Source: Sulfolobus acidocaldarius SUSAZ (GTDB lineage: Archaea > Thermoproteota > Thermoprotei_A > Sulfolobales > Sulfolobaceae). From it: a DNA stretch of 64,000 nt. The notes beneath the pieces were generated by a model. That model saw nothing but the letters and a program-made list of their open reading frames with translations. It was not told the origin of the DNA and searched no databases. This document shows, piece by piece, positions 26,819-35,926 of the stretch. Each line of letters starts with the position of its first letter. The first letter of the stretch is position 1. The translations under genes and the position numbers were made by a program. The stretch lies in assembly GCA_000508305.1 (NCBI GenBank), contig CP006977.1, positions 838,621-902,620 of the forward strand, in the 5' to 3' direction.

Positions 26819-28810
26819 TTATTCTCCTTTAAACTGTGGCTTTCTCCTCTCTAAGAAAGCCCTTACTCCTTCTTTTACATCCTCTGTTGTGAATAACAGT
26901 CCAAATAAGGCAGACTCTAATTCCTGTCCAGTCCATATATTAGCCTCATAACCTAACTCCACAGCTAATTTGGCAGCTAATAGTGATAACGGAGACTTCT
27001 CTGCAATCTTTAATGCTACTCTCCTAACTTCCTCCTCAAATTTGTTTGCCTGAACGACCTGATCAACTAGACCCATTTTATACGCTTCTTCTGCAGGGAT
27101 CATATCACCAGTGTAAATAAGTAACTTCGCTCTTCCTTTACCTATTAATCTTGGAAGTCTTTGTGTCCCACCAGCCCCGGGAATTATTCCGATATTGATC
27201 TCAGGCTGACCTAATTGGGCTAAATTAGATGCTATTCTGATATCGCACGCCATTGCCAGTTCAAGTCCTCCGCCTAGGGCAAATCCATTTATAGCAGCGA
27301 TAACTGGCTTGGTATAAAGTTGAATCTTGTAGATGACGTTTTTCATATACCTGTATCTCACAACATCAATTGGTCTCAGTGTAGTAAATGACGTTACATC
27401 AGCACCTGCAGAAAATGCTCTACCATTACCAGTGATAATGACCACTCGGACATCATTATTGAACTCCAACTCGTCCAAAACCTTGTCCAGTTCACTCATT
27501 AATTCTTGGCTTAATGCGTTAAGTCTCTCTGGTCTATTTAAGACTATCCAGGCTAAGGGAGGTTCAACTCTAAGTATTAAGGTTTTCAGTGTCTTTTGTT
27601 GAATCTTCCCGTACTCAAAGAATCCTGAGCCTGACTTCATTCCGACTTTGCCTTGAGAGACCATTTCTGTCAACAGTGGATCTGGATTAAATGAACTTAT
27701 TTCTGTTAATTTCTTTAACTCTAACAGTGAATTCACAACGTTATCTATTCCCACCTCATCAGCTAATTTCAGTATACCTTTCTGGAATCCTAGACCAAGA
27801 ACTGTACCTAAGTCTACATCCTCTTTACTGGCTATATTCTCTCTCACTAATCTAGCAGCTTCATTTACTGCTGGCGCAATAATTAAAGCTGGGTTTAACT
27901 TCTCTGCCAGCTCTTTAGGCAATTCAGGCTTAACGTACTTACCTGGACCTGGATAGGTATAAAATCCCTTACCACTTTTAACACCCAACTCATTGTTCTT
28001 GAACTTTTCAACTATCAGTGAGCAGATTGGTATATCGTCTTTCACTCCTAGTTCTTCCCTTGATTTTGAAATGTAGTACGCAACATCTATACCAGTGTAA
28101 TCTAGGAGTTCAAATACTCCCATTGGGAAACCTAGTTTATATCTTGCAACAGCATCGACTTCCTTTATGTCAGCTAGCTTCTTCTCAACTACTATGCACG
28201 ATGCGATATTTATTCCTCCTAAAATCCTGTTTACAACGTATCCAGGAATATCTTTGTTTATCATTATAGGCTGTTTTCCTAATTTCTTTGCTAACTCATA
28301 TGTTACCTTTGCAGTCTCATCACTGGTCTTGTCGCCCTTCATCACTTCAACTAGAGGCATAAGTGCAGGGGGATTAAAGTAGTGCATTCCAACTACCTTA
28401 TCAGGTCTCTTTGTAGCCTCAGCTATTTTGGAAACTGGTAGACTACTGGTATTAGTTGCCAGTATTGCATGAGGTGGTAATAACTCGTCTAATTTTGCAA
28501 ATGTCTGTCTCTTTACATCTATTTTCTCTGTTATTGCTTCAATGGAAAAATCGGCATCACTGACTGTCTTATCCAATCCAACTACAGGCTTTATCCTCTG
28601 GAGTACTGTCTCTACGTCCTCCTTTATTGCCCCTCTTTCCTTTAACTTTGTAAGACTCCATTTGACTTTGTCCATTGCATTATTTAATATGTCTTGAGAG
28701 ACATCACTTAGATATACTTGATAACCTGCTATGGCTGCTAGTTCCGCTATCCCATGACCCATAGTTCCTGCTCCGATGACGAGTATTTTCTTAATGTCTT
28801 CTACTTTCAT
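26819..28810 (-). CDS. fused 3-hydroxyacyl-CoA dehydrogenase / enoyl-CoA hydratase
   Basis: A 663-residue bifunctional beta-oxidation enzyme with the archaeal order, dehydrogenase first. Residues 1-290 bind NAD (ILVIGAGTMGHGIAE) and contain MHYFNPPALMPLVEVM and GYVVNRILGG. Residues about 300-395 are the helical C-domain. Residues about 410-663 are the crotonase with oxyanion GRAFSAGADVT and both catalytic Glu in GFALGGGLELAMACD and GQPEINIGIIPGAGGTQRL. It hydrates enoyl-CoA and oxidises the 3-hydroxy product to 3-oxoacyl-CoA. A paralogue with the same layout lies at 58569-60557. Confidence 0.95.
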   Translation of the reverse strand: MKVEDIKKILVIGAGTMGHGIAELAAIAGYQVYLSDVSQDILNNAMDKVKWSLTKLKERGAIKEDVETVLQRIKPVVGLDKTVSDADFSIEAITEKIDVKRQTFAKLDELLPPHAILATNTSSLPVSKIAEATKRPDKVVGMHYFNPPALMPLVEVMKGDKTSDETAKVTYELAKKLGKQPIMINKDIPGYVVNRILGGINIASCIVVEKKLADIKEVDAVARYKLGFPMGVFELLDYTGIDVAYYISKSREELGVKDDIPICSLIVEKFKNNELGVKSGKGFYTYPGPGKYVKPELPKELAEKLNPALIIAPAVNEAARLVRENIASKEDVDLGTVLGLGFQKGILKLADEVGIDNVVNSLLELKKLTEISSFNPDPLLTEMVSQGKVGMKSGSGFFEYGKIQQKTLKTLILRVEPPLAWIVLNRPERLNALSQELMSELDKVLDELEFNNDVRVVIITGNGRAFSAGADVTSFTTLRPIDVVRYRYMKNVIYKIQLYTKPVIAAINGFALGGGLELAMACDIRIASNLAQLGQPEINIGIIPGAGGTQRLPRLIGKGRAKLLIYTGDMIPAEEAYKMGLVDQVVQANKFEEEVRRVALKIAEKSPLSLLAAKLAVELGYEANIWTGQELESALFGLLFTTEDVKEGVRAFLERRKPQFKGE

Positions 28811-28855
28811 AGAGTAGTATAAAATTAAAGGGTTAATAAATGATATCCATTTCGA

Positions 28856-29776
28856 TTAAAGTGTATAAATTATAGAAGTTCCGTCATTTATCTCCTTAAT
28901 TTTATCCCTGTATAGGAGGTACTTTATATGAGCCATAGTTTCGCCCATTGCCAACTGCTTATCAAAGTTTGATAACTCATCCCACTTCCTGTACCAGGAA
29001 ATATTCATTGCTATCTCAAAGGCACTAACTCTACCCTTCTTTTCCAAGATATCAATTATTTCTTGAAGTCTATGGAAGTGATGCTTCTTAATCTCTTCTA
29101 TTCTCTCTTTAACGTTAGTAAATGGTTCTCCGTGGGCAGGGTAAATTGTTTTTATCTCCAACTTCTCTATCTTATCAAGACTATTCAAATACCTACCTAA
29201 GGGATCGTCATATGGAGCGTGAAGCGAAACATTGGGTGTGACATTCGGTAGGATATGGTCTCCACAAAATAGGTTTTCCCCGTATTTCACACATGAGTGA
29301 CCTACTGTATGTCCTGGAGTCCAAATAACTTCAGCCTCATTACTTCCTATTACTATCTTATCTCCGTCTTTTACACCCTCAAATTCTATGTCAGTTAGAA
29401 GTTCTTTAAAGAAAGCCCTTTGACTGAAAATTCTCTGCAGAAAATTTTCTGGGAAACCATTCCGTAATAGGTAATCCTTCATTTCTCTTTCATGTACTCC
29501 CTCTATGACATCAGTAATAAATTGTAGTTCTTCCTGGTTAAGTAAAATTCTGCTTTTTTTAAATAGCCTAGCCTGCCCTATATGATCTGGATGATAGTGG
29601 GTTATAAGTACATAGTCAGGATAACCACTCTTTTCAATAAATTCCTTCAAGATTACCGCATCATCCTCTATGGGAAGACCCGTGTCGATAAGCAATGTAT
29701 CATCTCCGTCCCTTATAACGTAAGAATTAATGTGTTTTAGGGGACCAGGCATTGGCAGGCTTAGTGTTGTTATCAT
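28856..29776 (-). CDS. metallo-beta-lactamase-fold hydrolase
   Basis: A 306-residue MBL-fold protein with the full zinc signature: TLLIDTGLPIEDD, LITHYHPDHIGQA (HxHxDH), WTPGHTVGHSC, LFCGDHILPN and YPAHGEPF. The C-terminal winged helical part (KKGRVSAFEIAMNISWYRKW) is that of the LACTB2/glyoxalase-II-like branch. It is likely to be a thioesterase or glyoxalase-II-type hydrolase; in this setting acyl-CoA thioester cleavage is a fair guess, not proof. It sits 45 bases beyond the fused dehydrogenase/hydratase and is divergent from the ligase gene at 29914. Confidence 0.8.
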   Translation of the reverse strand: MITTLSLPMPGPLKHINSYVIRDGDDTLLIDTGLPIEDDAVILKEFIEKSGYPDYVLITHYHPDHIGQARLFKKSRILLNQEELQFITDVIEGVHEREMKDYLLRNGFPENFLQRIFSQRAFFKELLTDIEFEGVKDGDKIVIGSNEAEVIWTPGHTVGHSCVKYGENLFCGDHILPNVTPNVSLHAPYDDPLGRYLNSLDKIEKLEIKTIYPAHGEPFTNVKERIEEIKKHHFHRLQEIIDILEKKGRVSAFEIAMNISWYRKWDELSNFDKQLAMGETMAHIKYLLYRDKIKEINDGTSIIYTL

Positions 29777-29913
29777 AGTTCAAGAATTTGATTTTGAGTT
29801 ATATAAGCATATTAGAAAACCACAGAAAAAAGCACAGATATTGGACACTAGGGCAGACGCGTTAATTTTTATTCAATTTAATATTTATAAATTAGCAACT
29901 TATAATAGATATA

Positions 29914-31566
29914 ATGATAAAAGGAATTCCCTCCACAGTAAATGATGAATGGCAACTGAACTTACATAAAATAATCGAATATGCCTCTAAAGTCCACGGA
30001 GAAAGAGAAATAATCTCTGACAGAAGATTTCAAGGTGGACTACTCCACAACTTAAATTATAGAAAAATTTTCCATAGAATATCAAGCTTCACAAACTCTC
30101 TTGAAAAGGAACTTAATGCAAAAGCCGGTGATATTATAGGTATATTGGGTTGGAACGATCACAGGTATTTTGAGTCATTCTTCACTATCCCATCACTTGG
30201 AGCAGTGTTATTGGAATTAAACATTAGACTTCACCCTGCAGACCTATTATACATTTTAAAACACACTAAGGCAAAGGGTCTTCTGGTTGACGATTCATTA
30301 CTTCCATTGGCCGAGGCTCTATCTAAGGAGTATAATTTCGACTACACTATTGTCATGAGTGACAGACCTTTAGAGGAAATCAAGACAAGTGTAAGGAATG
30401 CGTTTGGTTATGAAGAATTAGTGAAGTCCGGCTCACCCAACAGAAAATTTGAAGAGGTAGATGAAAAGTCTACGGCATTTGCTGCATTTACTACTGGGAC
30501 TACAGGTCTACCAAAGGGTGTATTTTACTCCCATAGGTCAGTGGTACTCCATGCGTTAAACATATCTAGAGATCTTAAACCATCAGATGTGATATTACAA
30601 GCAGTTCCGTTCTTCCATGTCCATGGTTGGGGTACTCAGTTTGCTGGTGCAATTACTGGTTGTAAGCAGATATTTCCTGGTAGACCAACTGTTGACTCCA
30701 TGGTTGAGCACATTTTAAATCATAAAGTCACGAGAACTGCAGCAGTACCTACTGTAGTTCTAGAATTATTAAGACGAATAGAGACGATGGATCCTAAACC
30801 AAATTTAGCCGGCTTAAGACTAGGTATTGGGGGAGCGGAGCCTCCATCAGCTTTAGTTTCTGCCTTGGCGAAACACGGTATTGAGACGGGACAAGGATAT
30901 GGTGCTACTGAGACAGGACCGGTAGTTGTAGCAGCGGTAGCTAAGCCTGAATTCGAGCAATTACCTGTTGAGGAGAAGTTCAAGAGGCTGAAACAAGGAT
31001 TGATACTGTTTGGTGTCGAGGTAAAAGTAGTTGATCCTGTATCAGGAGAGGAGCTCCCATGGGATGGTAAGAGTGTGGGTGAAATCTGGTTTAGGGGACC
31101 GTGGATCGCTAAGTCATACCATAATGATCCGAGGAGTGCAGAGTCTTTTACTAGTGATGGATGGTGGAAAAGTAAAGATTTAGGTGTTGTTGATCCTTTG
31201 GGCTATGTTAAACTAGTTGACAGGTTAAAAGACGTGGTTAAAAGCGGTGGTGAGTGGATTAGTAGTATTGATTTGGAGAACTTTTTGATGGCTCATCCTT
31301 ATGTTAGGGAGGCTAGTGTTGTTGGTGTTCCTCATCCTAAGTGGGGTGAGAGACCATTAGCTGTGGTCTCACTTAAACCTGAGTATCAAAGTAAGGATAA
31401 GGAAGAGGTAAAGAAAGAGTTGAAGGAACATCTTTTGAAGAGGTTTGCAAAGTGGCAGTTACCAGATGATATTGTCTTTGTTGACGAAATACCTAAAACC
31501 AGTGTTGGTAAGTTCAGGAAGGAGGAATTGAGAAACAGGTATAAGGACTATTACATGAAACAATAG
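29914..31566 (+). CDS. fatty-acid/acyl-CoA ligase (AMP-forming), copy 1
   Basis: A 550-residue ANL-superfamily ligase that activates a carboxylic acid to acyl-CoA through acyl-AMP. Motifs: AAFTTGTTGLPKGVFYSHRS (P-loop), PFFHVHGWGTQ, GYGATETGPVV, WWKSKDLGVVDPLGY, VDRLKDVVKSGGEWIS and the C-terminal catalytic Lys in PKTSVGKFRKEEL. TATTTATAAATT about 25-30 bases before the ATG is the TATA box. A near-identical paralogue in the opposite orientation is at 47140-48792; the identity is in patches. It lies inside the FadR cluster and supplies substrate to the dehydrogenases. Confidence 0.93.
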   Translation: MIKGIPSTVNDEWQLNLHKIIEYASKVHGEREIISDRRFQGGLLHNLNYRKIFHRISSFTNSLEKELNAKAGDIIGILGWNDHRYFESFFTIPSLGAVLLELNIRLHPADLLYILKHTKAKGLLVDDSLLPLAEALSKEYNFDYTIVMSDRPLEEIKTSVRNAFGYEELVKSGSPNRKFEEVDEKSTAFAAFTTGTTGLPKGVFYSHRSVVLHALNISRDLKPSDVILQAVPFFHVHGWGTQFAGAITGCKQIFPGRPTVDSMVEHILNHKVTRTAAVPTVVLELLRRIETMDPKPNLAGLRLGIGGAEPPSALVSALAKHGIETGQGYGATETGPVVVAAVAKPEFEQLPVEEKFKRLKQGLILFGVEVKVVDPVSGEELPWDGKSVGEIWFRGPWIAKSYHNDPRSAESFTSDGWWKSKDLGVVDPLGYVKLVDRLKDVVKSGGEWISSIDLENFLMAHPYVREASVVGVPHPKWGERPLAVVSLKPEYQSKDKEEVKKELKEHLLKRFAKWQLPDDIVFVDEIPKTSVGKFRKEELRNRYKDYYMKQ

Positions 31567-31790
31567 TCGATCTAAAGAATTTTTTACTTTGTATTCAATT
31601 TATTTATGATTTTCAATAACAGGCACTACTGTAATGTTTGAAGATATATCTCTTTTATTAAGTATTAAGTCGTGTTGGTTTTTCTACTTTTTGGCAGTTT
31701 TGTAATCCAATTTATTAGTTTATTTTTAGCATAAGTTTATTTTTAATTCTTTAAGCAAAGTTTTTAACATAAGAGTTACTATATAAAGAT

Positions 31791-32717
31791 ATGGTATTAA
31801 ATTTCGAAGAATACAAACATACGTATTTTAAGTCAATAAAGAAAGGAGGGATTGATTGGTCTCTATTTCCCATGAAGTTGTACCAGCTAGGCAAAAAACT
31901 ATTTTGGGATCCATCAACAATTAATCTTACCCAGGACAGAGTTGACTGGGATAAGCTAAGGGATATAGATAAGTTTCTTATGGTTAATGTAACATCTAAG
32001 TTCGGTGCAGGCGAAGAGGCAGTAGCCCTTGATCTACATCCCTTGATTGTCACATTTGTTAAAGAAGGCAGAGTAGAGGAGGTTATGTATTTAGAGCAGT
32101 TTATTTTTGAGGAAGCGAAACATGTAGAGGCTTTTAGGAGGTTCTTGGACGCAGTTGATGTTAAGGAAGACTTGGTGGAACTAACTAAGGATGTTTCACC
32201 AAACTACGCAAAGATATTTTATGAGGAGCTCCCAAAGGCAATGTGGAATTTGAATAGAGACCCGTCCCCTGAGAACCAAGTTAGAGCAGCAGTAACATAT
32301 AATCTTGTGGTAGAGGGGGTTGCTGCTGAAGGTGGATACAATATTTTCAAGTACATAACAAGGACATTTAATATATTTCCAGGACTAGCAAAAATGGTGA
32401 ATTATATAGCTACCGATGAGTCAAGGCATATAGCCTTTGGGACATATCTCATTGCAAGGCTCATAAAAGAAGGAGGAGAGAGTGTATACAAGGCTGCAAT
32501 GGAACACATTAACTACTTGGGACCATACGCTGTGGGAATATTTTCAGAGCCTAATGTACCACAAGGGGTGGAGATACCTCTGAAACTCAACCCAGAAGTC
32601 ACCGTTGAGTACGCTAAAAAACTATTGAATGTGAGAATTCAGGCTATCCAGAGAGCTAAGGAATTGAAGTTAGAGATGCTTACACCAAAAGATTTAGATG
32701 TAGTTGAGACTTTATAA
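31791..32717 (+). CDS. R2-like ligand-binding oxidase (R2lox)
   Basis: A 308-residue ferritin-like protein related to ribonucleotide reductase R2 but of the R2lox type, which assembles a Mn/Fe centre and binds a fatty acid. All expected residues can be placed: metal ligands Glu75, Glu108, His111, Glu175, Glu210 and His213, and the Val78/Tyr170 pair that forms the ether cross-link in characterised R2lox. Spacings equal those of the mycobacterial protein (33 between the first two Glu, 5 from Tyr to Glu). The TATA-like TTTTTAACA is about 26 bases upstream. It is coupled to the next gene by a one-base stop/start overlap (TAATG). A role in lipid oxidation is inferred. Confidence 0.9.
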   Translation: MVLNFEEYKHTYFKSIKKGGIDWSLFPMKLYQLGKKLFWDPSTINLTQDRVDWDKLRDIDKFLMVNVTSKFGAGEEAVALDLHPLIVTFVKEGRVEEVMYLEQFIFEEAKHVEAFRRFLDAVDVKEDLVELTKDVSPNYAKIFYEELPKAMWNLNRDPSPENQVRAAVTYNLVVEGVAAEGGYNIFKYITRTFNIFPGLAKMVNYIATDESRHIAFGTYLIARLIKEGGESVYKAAMEHINYLGPYAVGIFSEPNVPQGVEIPLKLNPEVTVEYAKKLLNVRIQAIQRAKELKLEMLTPKDLDVVETL

Positions 32718-33625
32718 TGGTGAATGCCATGTTACTGGATCCCACATTCGAAATGAGCGATGACGTAAAACTGATTTTAGGAAGTATTAAGGAACTGTTG
32801 GACTCTAAGTGGGACACAAAGAAGTTTAGGAGTGTTTTAGAGGGAAATAGAGAACTCACTGAGCAGTTATGGAAGGACATAATAAAGTTGGAGATTCTAC
32901 CATATATCTCCAATTCGCCCTTAAGAGATGCCGTAATAATAAATGAGTTAATTGGTAGTAGACTTCTGCCAGGTATAATAGCTAGTAGTATAGTTGCCTC
33001 TAGAGGAATAAAGAACAAGGATATACTTGATAAGCTCTTCTCAGGCGAAGTTAAGATAGCACTATCTGACTCTAACTATGTTCCAGCTGCAGATCAAGCA
33101 GATCTAATCCTCGTTGATAACACAATAGTGAAGAGAAAAGATGCGGAATTGAAAAGTTTCAACTCCCTAGATAATTCGATGAAAATAAGTGAAGTTAAGC
33201 ACAATGCTGGTGAAAATGTGCAAGTTAATAACGCTGAGATGTCTATACTTTTTGCATCGCAAATGTTAGGACACGGACAGGAAGTGTTAAACATGGGTGT
33301 AAAGTACAGCAAAGAGAGGATAGCTTTCGGTAAGCCTATTGGCTCTTATCAAGCTATTAAACACAGAGTTGTAAATGACGCTGTTGATGTAGAGCTAGTT
33401 AGGTCGATAATATTAGAAGCGTCTGATAACATTAAGTATGTATGGTTAGCAAAGGAGTTAGCTAATAAAAAGATACCAAAAGTGATTTTAAGTGGTATTC
33501 AAGTACATGGTGGGATTGGCTTTACTGACGATATGGACATACACTTACATTTGAAGAGGAGCCTTACCCTTAGCAAAATTTATAACGGAAAAGTGGACAT
33601 TTCAGAGTTTCTGCAATCTTTATAA
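32717..33625 (+). CDS. short, degenerate acyl-CoA dehydrogenase-like protein
   Basis: A 302-residue protein whose C-terminal third looks like an acyl-CoA dehydrogenase (YSKERIAFGKPIGSYQAIKH, IQVHGGIGFTDDMDIHLHLK). The N-terminal and middle parts are shortened, and the flavin-contact motif (E/Q-P-x-AGSD) is replaced by unrelated sequence (ALSDSNYVPAADQADLI). It starts on the last base of the R2lox stop, so the two are translated together. It might be a non-catalytic partner or a divergent flavoprotein. Family usual length is 370-400, so about 80 residues are missing relative to normal members. Confidence 0.7.
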   Translation: MVNAMLLDPTFEMSDDVKLILGSIKELLDSKWDTKKFRSVLEGNRELTEQLWKDIIKLEILPYISNSPLRDAVIINELIGSRLLPGIIASSIVASRGIKNKDILDKLFSGEVKIALSDSNYVPAADQADLILVDNTIVKRKDAELKSFNSLDNSMKISEVKHNAGENVQVNNAEMSILFASQMLGHGQEVLNMGVKYSKERIAFGKPIGSYQAIKHRVVNDAVDVELVRSIILEASDNIKYVWLAKELANKKIPKVILSGIQVHGGIGFTDDMDIHLHLKRSLTLSKIYNGKVDISEFLQSL

Positions 33626-33660
33626 TCTCCTGGTTTAAATTATTATAAGAGGTTAAAACA

Positions 33661-34848
33661 ATGCTACAAGAAGTATATTTGGTAGATTTCGCTAGAACTC
33701 CATTCACAAGGTTTACTAGAAAGGAACCCCAAAAAGATCCTTTTTATAATTTAAGACCAGAGGAGTTAGCAGGTATAGTTATAAACAGGTTAATAGAAAA
33801 GAACGGGATAAACCCTAGAGAAATAGAGGAGATAGTTACAGGCTGTGCTCTGCAAGTCGGTGAACAGTGGAGCTTCGGAGGAAGACATGAAGTGTTTGCA
33901 TCGAGATTACCATATACCGTACCATCAATGGCAGTAGATAGGCAGTGTGCTTCCTCAATAACAACTGTTGCAATAGGAGCAATGGAAGTAGCTACAGGTA
34001 TGGCTGACATCGTATTAGCTGGAGGAGTAGAGAAAATGTCAAAAACTCCCATGTTTGATAACCCACACATAGAGCCTAACATGGTTTTTCTAACTGACCC
34101 GAAATACGCTGAGTATGATCTCACAACTGGTTACGTTATGGGTTTGACAGCAGAGAGACTAGCTGAGGAGGCAAAGATATCCAGGGAAGAGATGGACAGA
34201 TGGTCACTGAGAAGTCATCAGATGGCTACTAAAGCCATCCAAGAGGGCTATTTCAAGGACGAGATAATACCCTTCGAAACTGAAGTAGAAGGAAAGAAAA
34301 TTACACTGACCACTGACCAGTCTGTGAGACCAGACACAAGTTTAGAGAAGTTATCTCAATTACCTCCAGCATTTAGACCAAATGGTACAATTACAGCAGG
34401 CAATTCAGCTCCTCTGAACTCGGGTTCAGCATATGTACTACTCATGTCTAAAAACGCATTAAAGAGGTATGGATTAACACCAATGGCTAAAATTAGAAGT
34501 TTCGGATTTGCAGGAGTTCCTCCAGCGGTAATGGGTAAAGGTCCAGTTCCTTCTTCTAAAAAGGCTTTAGAAAAGGCTAACTTGAATGTAAAGGACATAT
34601 CCCTTTGGGAAATAAATGAAGCTTTCGCTGTAGTAGTACTAAACGCTATCAAGGAATTAGGATTAGATGAAAGTACTGTTAATAAGAGAGGTGGAGCTAT
34701 AGCCATAGGTCATCCATTAGGTGCAACAGGAGCTAGGATAGTTGGGACTTTAGCTAGGCAATTATTGATTGAAGGAAAAGACTACGGTGTTGCTACGCTC
34801 TGTGTAGGGGGAGGACAAGGAGGAGCAATTGTAGTAGAAAGAGTATAA
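33661..34848 (+). CDS. acetyl-CoA C-acyltransferase (thiolase)
   Basis: A 395-residue degradative-type thiolase that cleaves 3-oxoacyl-CoA with CoA. The nucleophile Cys96 is in AVDRQCASSITTVAIG, followed by GGVEKMSKTPMFD, NEAFAVVVLNAI, the His in AIGHPLGATGARIVGT and the second Cys in LCVGGGQGGAIVVE. The full Cys-His-Cys set with NEAF is that of true thiolases. GAGGT lies about 9 bases before the ATG. It follows the R2lox/dehydrogenase-like pair by 35 bases and closes the beta-oxidation cycle in this operon. Confidence 0.95.
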   Translation: MLQEVYLVDFARTPFTRFTRKEPQKDPFYNLRPEELAGIVINRLIEKNGINPREIEEIVTGCALQVGEQWSFGGRHEVFASRLPYTVPSMAVDRQCASSITTVAIGAMEVATGMADIVLAGGVEKMSKTPMFDNPHIEPNMVFLTDPKYAEYDLTTGYVMGLTAERLAEEAKISREEMDRWSLRSHQMATKAIQEGYFKDEIIPFETEVEGKKITLTTDQSVRPDTSLEKLSQLPPAFRPNGTITAGNSAPLNSGSAYVLLMSKNALKRYGLTPMAKIRSFGFAGVPPAVMGKGPVPSSKKALEKANLNVKDISLWEINEAFAVVVLNAIKELGLDESTVNKRGGAIAIGHPLGATGARIVGTLARQLLIEGKDYGVATLCVGGGQGGAIVVERV

Positions 34849-34873
34849 AAAGTTTCTATTTTTCTCACTATTT

Positions 34874-35881
34874 TTAAGGCTTTATCAGAATTTTACCATG
34901 TCTTTTTCTGTCCTTCAACATCTCTAAAGCCTTATCAAAATCCTCTATTGATACCTCACCACCTATAACAGGGGTAATCTTATTTTGCCTAACCATCTCC
35001 AGTGTGTCCACTATGTCCTTCTTTGTAGCCCCAGCATGTCCGATTAACTCAACATTCTTTAGAACTAAGTAACCTAATCTTAGACTGAAATTGACGGAAG
35101 GATCAATATTTCCTACTTGTACTATCTTACCACCTATTTTCAGTGACCTCATACTCTCATCAAGAGTAGGACCTCCTACGTTGTCCACTACTATTGAAGG
35201 TTCTCCAAATCCTTTTCTAACCTCTTCAGCGAATTTGTTCCCCACTACCACGTAATCTGAAAATTTTCCAACGATCTTAGCCTTACTCTCTTCACTTGTT
35301 ACTCCTACTACTTTTGCTCCTAAAGCTTTAGCAACCTGAAGGGCATGAATACCAACACCACCTCCTGCACCAGTCACTAAAACTATATCTCCCTGCTTTA
35401 CGTTAGCTCTTTTAAGCCCCCTGTAAATCATTGCAGCAACACAAGGAACTACTACAGCTCCCTCATCTGAAACTCCCGGAGGGACTTTAACAAGGGAGTT
35501 TGCTTTCAGAAGTATTCTCTCTGTAAAAAATCCGTCAAGCTCCTGTGCATAGAGTTGCCTGCTGTTACAATATATCTCTTCTCCCATCTTACAGTTATCA
35601 CAAGTCCAATCTGGAACGTAAAGTAGTGAGGTCACAAGATCCTCCTTTTTGAATCCATCAACACCTTCACCTACTTCCTCAATTTCTCCTACCATCTCAT
35701 GCCCCAATATAAGAGGGTATTTTGAGCGAGGATAAAATCCTTGGATCTGAAGAAGGTCTCTATAACATAGTGCAGCTTTCCTTAACTTTACCACCACTTC
35801 TAATTTACCTGCCTTTGGTTCTTGTACGTTCTTATCTATTTTATAACCTTGTTTAAAACCTGGAAGAATTACAGCTTTCAT
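34874..35881 (-). CDS. zinc-type MDR alcohol dehydrogenase / possible enoyl-CoA reductase
   Basis: A 335-residue medium-chain dehydrogenase/reductase. Catalytic zinc ligands appear in ALCYRDLLQIQG and ILGHEMVGEIEEVGEG. The structural zinc lobe is WTCDNCKMGEEIYC, where the first Cys of the usual four seems replaced by Asp. The cofactor motif is VTGAGGGVGIHALQVAKALG. In a cluster of acyl-CoA genes an NAD(P)H-dependent 2-enoyl-CoA reductase running the cycle in the synthetic direction is an attractive role, alongside an ordinary alcohol or acyl-intermediate dehydrogenase. It is followed on the plus-strand side by the convergent thiolase gene. Confidence 0.75.
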   Translation of the reverse strand: MKAVILPGFKQGYKIDKNVQEPKAGKLEVVVKLRKAALCYRDLLQIQGFYPRSKYPLILGHEMVGEIEEVGEGVDGFKKEDLVTSLLYVPDWTCDNCKMGEEIYCNSRQLYAQELDGFFTERILLKANSLVKVPPGVSDEGAVVVPCVAAMIYRGLKRANVKQGDIVLVTGAGGGVGIHALQVAKALGAKVVGVTSEESKAKIVGKFSDYVVVGNKFAEEVRKGFGEPSIVVDNVGGPTLDESMRSLKIGGKIVQVGNIDPSVNFSLRLGYLVLKNVELIGHAGATKKDIVDTLEMVRQNKITPVIGGEVSIEDFDKALEMLKDRKRHGKILIKP

Positions 35882-35926
35882 AGTTCAATTAAATATAAAC
35901 AAACAAAAATAAATAAAATTTTGTAT

